A DNA stretch of 64,000 nucleotides from Mycobacterium malmoense (GTDB taxonomy: Bacteria; Actinomycetota; Actinomycetes; Mycobacteriales; Mycobacteriaceae): positions 620,001 through 684,000 of the forward strand of contig NZ_CP080999.1 of assembly GCF_019645855.1 (NCBI RefSeq), written 5' to 3'. This document shows, piece by piece, positions 16,416 to 24,369 of the stretch. The notes below the pieces were generated by a model. It did no database searches and was not told the DNA's origin. It saw only the letters and a list, made by a program, of their open reading frames with translations. Each line of letters begins with the position of its first letter. The stretch's first letter is position 1. The position numbers and the translations under genes are program-made.

Positions 16416-16448
16416 ATGTTGACAAAGGACGAGGTTGAAGACGTATGA
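16416..16448 (+). CDS. Ten-codon leaderless upstream ORF before the rhodanese gene
   Basis: ATG 16416 begins MLTKDEVEDV and stops at TGA 16446-16448, overlapping the rhodanese ATG at 16445. TAGTGT at 16402-16407 sits eight bases before this ATG and would place the transcription start on it, giving a leaderless small ORF. Translational coupling to the sulfur-metabolism operon is plausible. There are no Cys or internal Met codons. Whether it is translated cannot be decided from the sequence. Confidence 0.35.
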   Translation: MLTKDEVEDV

Positions 16449-16885
16449 GCACAGAGCGCGCCCACGCCTACGCAGGAGACATCACGTCGCTGGAGGCGTG
16501 GAAGCTACTCAGCGACAACCCCGACGCCGTGCTGGTCGACGTGCGCACCGACGCCGAATGGCGGTTCGTCGGCGTGCCCGACCTGTCCAGCCTGGGCCGC
16601 GAGGTCGTCTACATCGAGTGGAACACGACCGGCGGGACGTACAACGAGAACTTCGCCAACGAGCTCAGGGAACGGGTCCCATCGGCGGGAGCCGACGCGG
16701 AGCGGCCGGTGATCTTCCTGTGTCGCTCGGGCAACCGCTCCATCGGCGCCGCGGAGGTCGCGACCCGGCTCGGCATCACCCCGGCCTACAACGTGCTGGA
16801 CGGCTTCGAAGGCCATCTCAACGCCGACGGTCATCGCGGTGACACCGGCTGGCGCGCGGTCGGATTGCCCTGGAAGCAGCAATGA
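16445..16885 (+). CDS. Rhodanese-domain protein, Rv0390-like
   Basis: 146 residues, a single rhodanese domain. The first conserved segment is VLVDVRTDAEWRFVG, and the catalytic loop is FLCRSGNRSIGAA with Cys93 as the persulfide-carrying residue. The loop length is typical of single-domain sulfurtransferases. It lies directly before metZ and overlaps it by four bases (ATGA), so it probably supplies or handles sulfane sulfur for O-succinylhomoserine sulfhydrylation. Length and order equal Rv0390-Rv0391 in M. tuberculosis. Confidence 0.92.
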   Translation: MSTERAHAYAGDITSLEAWKLLSDNPDAVLVDVRTDAEWRFVGVPDLSSLGREVVYIEWNTTGGTYNENFANELRERVPSAGADAERPVIFLCRSGNRSIGAAEVATRLGITPAYNVLDGFEGHLNADGHRGDTGWRAVGLPWKQQ

Positions 16886-18099
16886 CCGACGGTTCGGTCC
16901 GCACGCCCAAGGCGCTGCCCGACGGCGTCAGCCAGGCCACCATCGGCGTGCGCGGCGGACTCCTGCGGTCGGGGTTCGAAGAGACCGCCGAGGCGATGTA
17001 CCTGTCGTCCGGCTACGTCTACGAATCGGCGTCCGTTGCGGAGAGGTCGTTCGCCGGCGAGCTGGACCACTTCGTGTACTCGCGCTACGGCAACCCGACC
17101 GTGACGATGTTCGAGGAACGGCTGCGCCTGATCGAGGGTGCGCCTGCGGCGTTCGCGACCGCGAGCGGCATGGCCGCGGTGTTCACGTCGCTGGGCGCGC
17201 TGCTGGCCGCCGGCGACCGGCTGGTCGCGGCGCGCAGCCTGTTCGGGTCGTGTTTCGTGGTGTGCAACGAGATCCTGCCGCGGTGGGGCGTGGAGACCGT
17301 CTTCGTCGACGGCGACGACCTCGCGCAATGGGAGCGGGCGCTCTCGGTGCCGACCCAGGCGGTGTTCTTCGAGACGCCGTCGAATCCGATGCAGTCGCTG
17401 GTGGATATCGCCGCGGTGACCGAGCTGGCTCACGCCGCGGGCGCGAAGGTGGTGCTGGACAACGTGTTTGCCACACCGCTGCTGCAGCAGGGCTTTCCGC
17501 TCGGGGTTGACGTGGTAGTGTACTCGGCCACTAAGCACATCGACGGTCAGGGCCGGGTGCTGGGCGGCGCCATCCTCGGCGACAAGGAGTACATCGACGG
17601 CCCGGTGCAGAAGCTGATGCGGCACACCGGCCCCGCGATGAGCGCATTCAACGCCTGGGTATTGCTGAAAGGCCTTGAGACGCTTGCGGTTCGGGTTGAA
17701 TACAGCAATTCCTCGGCGCACCGGATCGCGGAATTCCTGGAGGGTCATCCGGCGGTGAGCTGGGTGCGCTACCCGTATCTGGCGTCGCACCCGCAACACG
17801 ACCTGGCCAAGCGTCAGATGACCGGCGGCGGGACGGTGATCACGTTCGCGCTCAGGGGCCCGGAAAATGCCGCCAAGCAACGGGCCTTCGAGGTGCTGGA
17901 CAAGCTGCGGCTGATCGACATCTCCAACAATCTCGGCGACGCCAAATCGCTTGTCACTCACCCGGCGACCACGACGCACCGCGCGATGGGTCCGGAGGGT
18001 CGCGCCGCGATCGGGCTCGGCGACAACGTGGTTCGCATCTCAGTCGGGCTGGAAGGCGCCGACGACCTGATCGCCGATATCGATCGGGCGTTGAGCTAG
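16882..18099 (+). CDS. metZ: O-succinylhomoserine sulfhydrylase
   Basis: 405 residues, a PLP-dependent Cys/Met metabolism enzyme. The PLP lysine is Lys218 in VVYSATKHIDGQGRVLGG. Other motifs are YSRYGNPTVTMFEERL for PLP phosphate contact, FATASGMAAVFTSL, and ETPSNPMQSLVDI. It converts O-succinylhomoserine and sulfide to homocysteine in methionine synthesis. It is cotranscribed with the upstream rhodanese and overlaps the convergent NDH-2 gene by four bases. Confidence 0.95.
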   Translation: MTDGSVRTPKALPDGVSQATIGVRGGLLRSGFEETAEAMYLSSGYVYESASVAERSFAGELDHFVYSRYGNPTVTMFEERLRLIEGAPAAFATASGMAAVFTSLGALLAAGDRLVAARSLFGSCFVVCNEILPRWGVETVFVDGDDLAQWERALSVPTQAVFFETPSNPMQSLVDIAAVTELAHAAGAKVVLDNVFATPLLQQGFPLGVDVVVYSATKHIDGQGRVLGGAILGDKEYIDGPVQKLMRHTGPAMSAFNAWVLLKGLETLAVRVEYSNSSAHRIAEFLEGHPAVSWVRYPYLASHPQHDLAKRQMTGGGTVITFALRGPENAAKQRAFEVLDKLRLIDISNNLGDAKSLVTHPATTTHRAMGPEGRAAIGLGDNVVRISVGLEGADDLIADIDRALS

Positions 18100-19487
18100 C
18101 CGGCTTTGCTTTCAGCCGCCTCGGCGCGTTCGGCCGCCGCCAGCGTGCCCTCCTGCGCCTGCTGCTCGACCCAGTTCACCACCGGCCGTGCGTAAATCAT
18201 CTGGCTGGTAATGGCCATCTGGCCGCGACCACGCCCCAGAAACGAGATTCCCCAGGCGAACAGGGCGGCGATGCGATTCCGGTGGCCGACAAGGTAATAC
18301 AGGTGCAGCACCAGCCACGCTAACCAGGCGGCGAAGCCACCGAACTCGAGCTTGCCCACTTGTGCCACGGCGCTGAATCGCGACACCGTCGCCATGCTGC
18401 CCTTGTCAAAGTACTTGAACGGCTTACGGTTTGCCGGGTCATCCTGCCCCTTGAGCCCCTGCTTGATCGTCTTGGTGGCATAACTCGCACCCTGGATCGC
18501 GCCCTGCGCCATCCCGGGCACGCCGGGCACCGACATCAGGTCGCCCACGACGAACACGTTCGGGTGCCCCTTGACGGTGAGGTCCGGCTCCACGATCACC
18601 CGTCCGGCGCGGTCCACTTCGGTTCCATCGGACTGCTCGGCAATCATCTTGCCCAGCGAGCTGGCCTGCACGCCGGCCGCCCACACCTTGCACGCGCATT
18701 CGATCCGTCGTTCGCCGCCGTCCTTCTCCTTGATGGTGATGCCCTTGTAGTCGACGGCGGTCACCATCGCGTTGAGCTGGACCTCGACGTTCATCTTCTC
18801 CAGCCGGTGCTGGGCCTTCAGACCCAGCTTCGCCCCCATGGGCGGCAGCACCGCGGGCGCGGCGTCGAGCAGGATCACCCGGCAGTCGGTGGGCTTGATG
18901 GTGCGAAACGCACCGGCGAGCGTGCGCTCGGCGAGTTCGACGATCTGCCCGGCCACCTCGACGCCCGTCGGCCCGGCACCGACCACCACGAAGGTCAGGC
19001 GGCGTTGTCGCTCGGCGGGGTCGGTGGCCACCTCGGCGGCTTCGAATGAGCCGAGGATGCGGCCGCGCAGTTCCAGGGCGTCGTCGATGGTCTTCATCCC
19101 GGGCGCGTAGGTGGCGAACTCGTCGTTGCCGAAGTAGGACTGCTGCGCGCCGGCGGCCACGATGAGACTGTCGTAGGGCGTCACCGTCTCCATGCCCATC
19201 AACTTCGAGGTGACCGTCTGCGCCTTCAGGTCGATCGCGTTGACTTCGCCCCACAACACCCGCACGTTCTTTTGCTTGCGCAGGATCAGCCGGGTGGTCG
19301 GGGCGACGTCGCCCTCGGACAAGATCCCGGTGGCCACCTGGTACAGCAGCGGCTGGAACAGGTGAGTGGTCGTTTTCGAGATCAGGGTGATGTCGACCTG
19401 GCTTCCTTTGGGGGCCCGCCTGAGCGCCTTGGCCGCGGTCAGTCCGCCGAATCCGCTTCCGATGATGACGACGCGATGGCGCGACAT
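18096..19487 (-). CDS. ndhA: Type II NADH:quinone dehydrogenase
   Basis: 463 residues. The N-terminal FAD motif is VVIIGSGFGGLTAAKAL. The NADH-binding motif is TFVVVGAGPTGVEVAGQIVEL near residues 170-190. The FAD-closing FVVGDLMSVPGVPGMAQGAIQGA and two C-terminal hydrophobic stretches ending GRGRGQMAITSQMIY give membrane attachment. It transfers electrons from NADH to menaquinone without pumping protons. M. tuberculosis has Ndh and NdhA; the locus beside metZ corresponds to NdhA (Rv0392c). The start ATG 19487 is preceded by GAGAAG. Confidence 0.92.
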   Translation of the reverse strand: MSRHRVVIIGSGFGGLTAAKALRRAPKGSQVDITLISKTTTHLFQPLLYQVATGILSEGDVAPTTRLILRKQKNVRVLWGEVNAIDLKAQTVTSKLMGMETVTPYDSLIVAAGAQQSYFGNDEFATYAPGMKTIDDALELRGRILGSFEAAEVATDPAERQRRLTFVVVGAGPTGVEVAGQIVELAERTLAGAFRTIKPTDCRVILLDAAPAVLPPMGAKLGLKAQHRLEKMNVEVQLNAMVTAVDYKGITIKEKDGGERRIECACKVWAAGVQASSLGKMIAEQSDGTEVDRAGRVIVEPDLTVKGHPNVFVVGDLMSVPGVPGMAQGAIQGASYATKTIKQGLKGQDDPANRKPFKYFDKGSMATVSRFSAVAQVGKLEFGGFAAWLAWLVLHLYYLVGHRNRIAALFAWGISFLGRGRGQMAITSQMIYARPVVNWVEQQAQEGTLAAAERAEAAESKAG

Positions 19488-19555
19488 GCTTCTCCTTCAG
19501 GGTTCTTCTGGTTGCACAGCGCATGTCCACCGTACGGCTGGGCCATCTCGATCGC

Positions 19556-19585
19556 TTTACACTATACGGGTAGGGGGTATATATT
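19556..19585 (+). promoter_or_regulatory. Promoter with copper-type operator before the LpqS-like gene
   Basis: TTTACA at 19556-19561 and TATATT at 19580-19585 are spaced 18 bases apart like a SigA promoter. Between them lies TATAC (19563-19567), nine G-rich bases, then GTATA (19577-19581), a palindrome with G-rich centre resembling CsoR/RicR copper-responsive operators. The gene downstream belongs to a family in the RicR copper regulon of M. tuberculosis, which supports the reading. The operator call is by eye. Confidence 0.55.
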
Positions 19586-19592
19586 AGGACGG

Positions 19593-19973
19593 GTGAGCAC
19601 CTCGCGGGTGACTTCGCATCGGCCGCCACGGCTGTTAACGGTCGTGGTTGTCGTGGTGCTGGCGTGGCTGCTCGCCGGTGCTGACTGCGGGCTCCCGCGG
19701 TTCGATGCGCACCCGGGTGGCCCGTCGCACTCGCTCAGCGTCGAGCATCCGCGTCTTTCCGACGGTTCGGCAGCATCGTGTGCGAGCACGCTGGCGACCG
19801 CCGTAATAGCGCGTCCGGCAACCGCATTGGCGGTGCTGGGCATCGCACCGGTTGTGCTCGCCCTTACCGGTCGGCTTGCCGGCCTACGGTCAACGGCCCT
19901 GCGCGGCCCGCCTTCTGGCTCGGTCTATCCCTTCACCAGCGTTTTGACGCAGCTCTGCGTGGCTCGTCGCTGA
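19593..19973 (+). CDS. LpqS-family small secreted protein
   Basis: 126 residues from GTG 19593, with AGGAC just upstream. The N-terminal hydrophobic segment ends in a Cys (VLAWLLAGADC), giving a lipobox-like site. A middle part reads EHPRLSDGS with a His-Pro that could bind metal. The C-terminal part matches the LpqS family, which ends with a pattern RGPP...LT..C.ARR; here RGPPSGSVYPFTSVLTQLCVARR. LpqS (Rv0847) is induced by copper through RicR in M. tuberculosis. Function is unknown beyond that association. It is preceded by a copper-type operator. Confidence 0.65.
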   Translation: MSTSRVTSHRPPRLLTVVVVVVLAWLLAGADCGLPRFDAHPGGPSHSLSVEHPRLSDGSAASCASTLATAVIARPATALAVLGIAPVVLALTGRLAGLRSTALRGPPSGSVYPFTSVLTQLCVARR

Positions 19974-20055
19974 TCAAACAGCGTACGAGCCTTTTGTCGC
20001 GCCGTTTGGCGCTCATCCATCGCGGACTGCTAAATCGCTTGGGAGGTACGGGGAA

Positions 20056-21150
20056 ATGGACTTTGGGGCGCTACCGCCGGAGGTCAATTCCGCGCGAATG
20101 TATTCCGGCCCGGGCCCTGGGTCGTTGTTGGCCGCCGCTGGGGCCTGGGACGTCATCGCCGACGAGCTGTACGCCGCGGCGGGATCCTGCTCGGCCGTCG
20201 TCTCGGCATTGACCGGTCAGGCCTGGCTCGGCGCCGGGTCGGCGTCGATGGCGGCCGCCGCCGCGCCGTACCTGTCATGGATGAATGTCACTGCGGCGCA
20301 AGCTCAATACACCGCCGCCCAGGCGAGGGCGGCCGCGCTTGCCTTTGAAACGGCGCTCGCCGCCACCGTTCCTCCGCCGGTGATCGCGGCCAATCGCGTT
20401 GTGCTGGCGTCGCTGATCGCAACCAACGTCATGGGCATAAACATCCCGGCGATAGCGGCCACCGAAGCGCACTACGGCGAAATGTGGGCCCAAGACGCCG
20501 CCGCGATGTATGGCTATGCCGCCGCCTCGGCGGCCGCGTCGACGCTGACGCCGTTTACCTCGCCGGCGGAGATAACCAATCCGGCTGGGCTGAATTCCGT
20601 TGTCTCACCGGAACTTCAACAACTCGCGCAGCCGCTGGAGTCCGTCTCGTCACCCGTCAGCGACTACGCCTCGGCCATCAGTTCGTCGATATCCGTGATG
20701 TCGTCTCTGAGCTCGGTGGTCGAACCGCTCGGCACGTCCGGCACGCTGGCGTCGACGCCGGTCGGCGCCGATGTCGAATCACTGGTCTCAGCGCTTGGTT
20801 CGGCCGCCTTGCGGCCGGGTCCTTTCCTGGCCGGGCCCGGGTCGGCGATCTCCGCCGAGTTGGGCAAGGCCGCGTCCGTCGGGTCGTTGTCGGTGCCGCA
20901 GAGCTGGGCGGCGGCCGCCATCGCGCCCAGCCCGCTCGCCGCCCCGGCGGATGCCGGCGGCATCCCGGTGGTCCATGCCGGTGGGACGGGAGGCGCGCTG
21001 GGCGGTTTGCCGGTGGCCAGCCCAGCCGCGCGGGCCGGGAGCGGTGGCGGCAGCCCCCAAGGAGCGCAAAGCACCCCCGGGACCCGATATCTCAGCACCG
21101 CTTTCTTCGTCCCGCGGCTTGGTGTAGCCGAGCCGGTTGCCGGAGGTTGA
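20056..21150 (+). CDS. PPE-family protein, SVP subfamily
   Basis: 364 residues. The N-terminal about 175 residues are a PPE domain: MDFGALPPEVNSARMYSGPG with the PPE triplet, AWDVIADELYAAAG, WLGAGSASMAAAAAPYLSWM with the WxG turn, and ATEAHYGEMWAQDAAAMYGYAAAS. The C-terminal region contains VGSLSVPQSWAAA, the GxxSVPxxW motif that defines PPE-SVP. GGGAGG-type ribosome binding GGGAGGTACGGGG precedes the start. These proteins are exported by type VII secretion, usually as partners of PE proteins. No PE gene is next to it, so its partner must lie elsewhere. Confidence 0.93.
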   Translation: MDFGALPPEVNSARMYSGPGPGSLLAAAGAWDVIADELYAAAGSCSAVVSALTGQAWLGAGSASMAAAAAPYLSWMNVTAAQAQYTAAQARAAALAFETALAATVPPPVIAANRVVLASLIATNVMGINIPAIAATEAHYGEMWAQDAAAMYGYAAASAAASTLTPFTSPAEITNPAGLNSVVSPELQQLAQPLESVSSPVSDYASAISSSISVMSSLSSVVEPLGTSGTLASTPVGADVESLVSALGSAALRPGPFLAGPGSAISAELGKAASVGSLSVPQSWAAAAIAPSPLAAPADAGGIPVVHAGGTGGALGGLPVASPAARAGSGGGSPQGAQSTPGTRYLSTAFFVPRLGVAEPVAGG

Positions 21151-21170
21151 CGCGCTGTTCGGCCACTTCC

Positions 21171-21247
21171 GGCGCCGACAAGCACACTCCTTCCAGGCAC
21201 GCCGCTTATCCACAACCGACGTCCGGGCAAGAAGTTTTGTCGGCGCC
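21171..21247. repeat. Inverted repeat downstream of the PPE gene
   Basis: GGCGCCGACAA at 21171-21181 and TTGTCGGCGCC at 21237-21247 are perfect 11-base inverted copies, 55 bases apart, starting 20 bases after the PPE stop. It may help end PPE transcription, although the loop is long. The rest of the 341-base gap to the PIN toxin gene (21151-21491) holds no gene I can support. Confidence 0.4.
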
Positions 21248-21491
21248 GCGGTGGCCGAGATTGAGGAGCACGTGCCGACTTCCCCCCGATATCGTTCTTG
21301 TGCCCATGGTGCACCTGCTCGACATCTTGACCGACAGACAACGCCTCCTAGAGCGCATACAGCGTGCCTGCCGCTGATGATCTTCTCAAAAATCGTGCAG
21401 CAAACGGCCATTGGGTGAGGGCGCACGTTCACGCATAGCGCATAGACGGTCACGTCGTCAGTCTGCGAGCTGAACATAGCGACGTAGAAAA

Positions 21492-22103
21492 TTAGGCGCG
21501 CCGGAAGAAGCTGCGGATCTGTTCCCGAAGGCTCACTTCGAGGTCTTCCGATGGCGGGAACAGCCGCCGTGCCTCGGCTGCGAAGTTGGGTACCTGGTTG
21601 GCCAGCGCGGCGAGAAGCTGGTGCGCCGTGAACGGTGGATTCATCCAGGCCGCGAGAATACCGGAAAGTGCTGCGCGTGTTGCATCTTCGTAGAGGTCGA
21701 GCTGATCTAGCAAGAAGTCGTCGGGGTGGCGCACTTCGATGTTGTAGGGTTCGACAGCTTCTGAGGGAAACCCGGTACGGTCGGCGGTGACGATCAGCTC
21801 GGCGCGTTCTCTGACCGCTGCGGCGAGCACGTGGCGGTCCTTCTCGTTGTTGCGCATCGCCCCGATGAGTTCTTCGTACCCGGCGACTTCGGCGTCAACA
21901 AAGTTGTCCCGCATCATATTTAGGCGCTTATCGGCCTTCTGCGCCGATACGCCCAGCTTGTCCACCATGGTGCGCCGTGTCTCAACCAGGATGTGCTGTG
22001 ACCACAGCGGGCGATAGATGCCCGTATCGGCCAGCCGCAGCAACACATCAACGAGCGGATACGGGGCGAGCACACACGCGTCCAACACCACCGGGAACGC
22101 CAT
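21492..22103 (-). CDS. PIN-domain toxin of an HTH-PIN toxin-antitoxin pair
   Basis: 203 residues. The PIN domain spans residues 3-140: FPVVLDACVLAPYPLVDVLLRLA supplies the first Asp, RRTMVDKLG the conserved acidic helix, NNEKDRHVLAAAVRERAELIVTADRTGFP the second and third acidic positions. The C-terminal 60 residues are helical. PIN toxins cut RNA with Mg or Mn. Its gene follows the HTH gene with a 37-base gap on the same strand, so it is second in the operon. The pair resembles VapB50-VapC50 of M. tuberculosis in layout, but I cannot confirm orthology. Confidence 0.8.
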   Translation of the reverse strand: MAFPVVLDACVLAPYPLVDVLLRLADTGIYRPLWSQHILVETRRTMVDKLGVSAQKADKRLNMMRDNFVDAEVAGYEELIGAMRNNEKDRHVLAAAVRERAELIVTADRTGFPSEAVEPYNIEVRHPDDFLLDQLDLYEDATRAALSGILAAWMNPPFTAHQLLAALANQVPNFAAEARRLFPPSEDLEVSLREQIRSFFRRA

Positions 22104-22140
22104 ACTCTTCTAATCCCTCACTGCGCCCAGAAGATACGAT

Positions 22141-22602
22141 TTACTCTCCAAACGAGCGGCTATGGAGCGTGGCCCTGATGTCGTCCGCATGGTCGCGCGT
22201 CAGCTCATCCAGCGCCGCCCGCCGATTGCTTCTGGTTTCCTGCTGGTATTGCAGTAGCGCGTCAAGGCTGACCTTGCGGTGCCGTCCCGGCTTCTCGAAT
22301 GGAATGCGGCCTTCCTCAAGGAGCTTCACCAGCGTCGGACGTGAGATGTTGAGCAGGTCGGCGGCTTCCTGGGTGGTCAGCATCTGGTGACGCGGCACCA
22401 GTGTGATGGCGTTGCCTTGCGCCATCGCGAGTACGACGCTATAGAGCGCTTCGCGCACCGGTTCGGGCAAGACGATGGGGTTGCCGTCACCGCCGCACAC
22501 CGAAACTTGCTCAGCACCCAGCGCCCTCACCAACGGCTTGAGATCTGCCGGTTGGTCGGGCGGTAAAACAGTCCGCTCTTGCGCGGTCAGCATGGCTACC
22601 AT
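22141..22602 (-). CDS. Excisionase-type HTH antitoxin
   Basis: 153 residues. After about 70 variable residues comes an excisionase-type helix-turn-helix: MLTTQEAADLLNISRPTLVKLLEEGRIPFEKPGRHRKVSLDALLQY, with the winged R-H-R pattern that reads DNA. The C-terminal 35 residues (RRAALDELTRDHADDIRATL) are a charged helix likely to bind the toxin. Antitoxins of this type repress their own operon. Two ATG codons (22602 and 22593) are possible starts. No strong Shine-Dalgarno is visible. Confidence 0.8.
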   Translation of the reverse strand: MVAMLTAQERTVLPPDQPADLKPLVRALGAEQVSVCGGDGNPIVLPEPVREALYSVVLAMAQGNAITLVPRHQMLTTQEAADLLNISRPTLVKLLEEGRIPFEKPGRHRKVSLDALLQYQQETRSNRRAALDELTRDHADDIRATLHSRSFGE

Positions 22603-22912
22603 GGTGTCCAGGGTAAAACGAAAGAAACGAAAAGTCGAGAACCGATAGTCCCGGCGCGCTCGGCGGCTTCACAGCATATCGCCAGGTAGCAGACCCAAAC
22701 GATCACGCCGAGCCCCCGGCGTTCGTGGCTCCGCGCGGGCAACTGGGCGGCCATTGGTCTAGTGTCCAGCGCGGCGGTGGTGCAGCATGGAGGACAGCCC
22801 TGCGCCCGAGGTGGTCGGTGCAGCAGGCATGAATGGCTACCGGCCGGTGTCAGCGCTCCGCTGTACCGTGAGCGGCTGCAGGTCACACCAGACAGCCGAC
22901 AAGTGGAAATCC
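22603..22912. other. Non-coding stretch upstream of the HTH-PIN pair
   Basis: 310 bases between the antitoxin start and a degraded small reading frame. Short open frames exist on both strands but none shows coding character, a ribosome site or family motifs. Together with the decayed frame that follows and the nearby toxin-antitoxin pair, it looks like a scar of past insertion. That reading is inference. Confidence 0.35.
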
Positions 22913-23065
22913 ATGAGCGACACGCCGCAACCAGAGCCGGCACGCACGGCATGCATCCCATAAAGCATCGAAGACCTCACGCACATCAACCAAGCCCGCA
23001 TTGCCGCTGAGGCCGCCCGCCGCGCCGAACGGCTGACACGCAACAACGACCCACCGCCCTTCTAG
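22913..23065 (+). pseudogene. Possible decayed small gene (internal stop)
   Basis: From ATG 22913 the frame reads MSDTPQPEPARTACIP, a TAA stop at 22961-22963, then continues in the same frame with SIEDLTHINQARIAAEAARR and a short tail NNDPPPF before TAG at 23063-23065. The second part has clear protein-like composition (amphipathic, Ala/Arg-rich). A point change creating the stop would explain it. Small proteins of this look occur in mobile elements of mycobacteria, but I cannot name the family. Confidence 0.35.
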
Positions 23066-23080
23066 TGCAACGGATTTCGC

Positions 23081-23710
23081 CTAGAACGGCCACGCGCTGG
23101 CGTTGGTTTTGTATTTCGCGTTGAGTGCCGTGCAGAAGTCGTCGGCCGTGCCGGCGAGGAAGATGTAATAGGCTTCGGCACCGCCGCGGCGGCTGTCAAA
23201 AGAATTGGGTGTGGTCCAGCCGCTGTCGCACATCGCGGTATCGCTGCCGGCGGTGGCCCTACGCCAATTGGTCTTGGCGCAGGAGGTCAGGGCGTCGACG
23301 TTCGGTGTGGCGCTCTTGGCGGCGACCAGCATCGCGCCTCCCCATTGCCCGTCGTTGCGGCGGTAGGCGCGCGCCCCGAATCCGGCGTTATTGGTCTGGC
23401 ATGTCAACGCGCGACGCAGCAGTCCAAAGGGCGCGGCGAGCTGGGGGTTGGCGACCGCGGCGGCGGCCGTGATGAATTGCGCCGCGCCCGAGCCGTCGAC
23501 CTCCTGGACGTTCGGGTTGCCGAGGCCGGTCAGCTGTTGCGCGATCCCGGCATTGTTGCCGCCACCGATGATCGGTCCGCCACCGCCGGACGTCATCGGG
23601 GGCAGCGTAACGGGATCGGCGTCCGCCGTCGGTATGCCGGTCACGGCGACCAACGCCAACGCGGCGACGACGTTGCGGATCTGGTATGCGCTAACCCTCA
23701 TGGCTCTCAT
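23081..23710 (-). CDS. Secreted protein of unknown function, coupled to a TetR gene
   Basis: 209 residues from ATG 23710, which overlaps the TetR stop (ATGA); a second ATG at 23701 is also possible. The signal peptide runs to about residue 32 (VAALALVAVTGIPTADADPV, cleavage after ADA). The mature protein has four cysteines and Gly-rich GGGGPIIGGGNNAG, and ends with AEAYYIFLAGTADDFCTALNAKYKT. No catalytic motif is recognised. It is the last gene of a leftward operon starting at 27461. The link between an exported protein and acyl-CoA catabolic enzymes is unexplained. Confidence 0.7.
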   Translation of the reverse strand: MRAMRVSAYQIRNVVAALALVAVTGIPTADADPVTLPPMTSGGGGPIIGGGNNAGIAQQLTGLGNPNVQEVDGSGAAQFITAAAAVANPQLAAPFGLLRRALTCQTNNAGFGARAYRRNDGQWGGAMLVAAKSATPNVDALTSCAKTNWRRATAGSDTAMCDSGWTTPNSFDSRRGGAEAYYIFLAGTADDFCTALNAKYKTNASAWPF

Positions 23711-24369
23711 TCCAGCACGTGCGCATAGTCGGCACGTCGGCCGTCGGCGATCAGCGAGTCGAGCACGTGGCGGGTCTGCAATCGGATGTATTCGTCGACG
23801 GTGTAGGTCGGCCCGAAGTGCCAGTGCTTGAGCGCCCAGCCGTGCGCGAGCAGCATGATGTCGCACACGGTGAGGTCGACGTCGACGTCGCGGAATACGC
23901 CCTGCCCGATGCCGGCCTCGATCACCGCGCGCAGCGGCGCGGCAGAGGCGATTTCGAGCTCCTTGATCTGCGTGCGCCCGGCCGCCGACAGGGTTCGGCT
24001 CTCCCGGTAGGTGAGCACCACCCCGTCGAGGTTCTCGTCGACGATCCGGATGTAGCGGCGGATGCCCGCGGCCAGCCGGTCGACGACATCGTCGCCGGCG
24101 GCGTCCATGACGGGCGCCAATTGATCGCGGAACACATCGAGGATCCGCACGATCGTCGCGAGCAGCAGGTCTTCCTTGCCGCCAAAGTACTTGTAGATCA
24201 AGCCGACACTGACGTTGGCCTCGGCGGCCAGATCCTGCATGGACATCTGGTGAAACCCGGTCCTGCCCATGACCTTGACCGCGGCGTCGAGCACCTGCCG
24301 GCGCCGTGAGCTGGCCCGGGCCGCGCGCACGGCCTCCTCGGCGGGCAGGTCGCTGTAATCGACGGCCAC
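23707..24369 (-). CDS. TetR-family transcriptional regulator
   Basis: 220 residues from GTG 24369, which shares one base with the upstream acyl-CoA dehydrogenase stop (TAGTG); the much longer open frame only overlaps that gene. The HTH lies at residues 22-66: RRRQVLDAAVKVMGRTGFHQMSMQDLAAEANVSVGLIYKYFGGKEDLLLA, a standard TetR DNA-binding domain. The ligand domain follows, including WALKHWHFGPTYTVDEYIRLQTRHVL. As part of an acyl-CoA dehydrogenase operon it probably senses an acyl-CoA and represses that operon. The 14-base palindrome at 27447-27460 is the candidate operator. Confidence 0.88.
   Translation of the reverse strand: MAVDYSDLPAEEAVRAARASSRRRQVLDAAVKVMGRTGFHQMSMQDLAAEANVSVGLIYKYFGGKEDLLLATIVRILDVFRDQLAPVMDAAGDDVVDRLAAGIRRYIRIVDENLDGVVLTYRESRTLSAAGRTQIKELEIASAAPLRAVIEAGIGQGVFRDVDVDLTVCDIMLLAHGWALKHWHFGPTYTVDEYIRLQTRHVLDSLIADGRRADYAHVLE

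Noticed and set aside
16418..16423. TTGACA as a -35 box for the rhodanese gene
   Set aside because: It is only 21 bases before the coding start, leaving no room for a -10 and a transcription start.
20056..21150. PE partner gene beside the PPE gene
   Set aside because: No PE-type N-terminus is found in the 82 bases upstream or the 341 bases downstream.
22596..22961. 121-codon minus-strand open frame upstream of the antitoxin
   Set aside because: It overlaps the antitoxin start region, has no recognisable motif, and shows no ribosome site. The composition is not protein-like.
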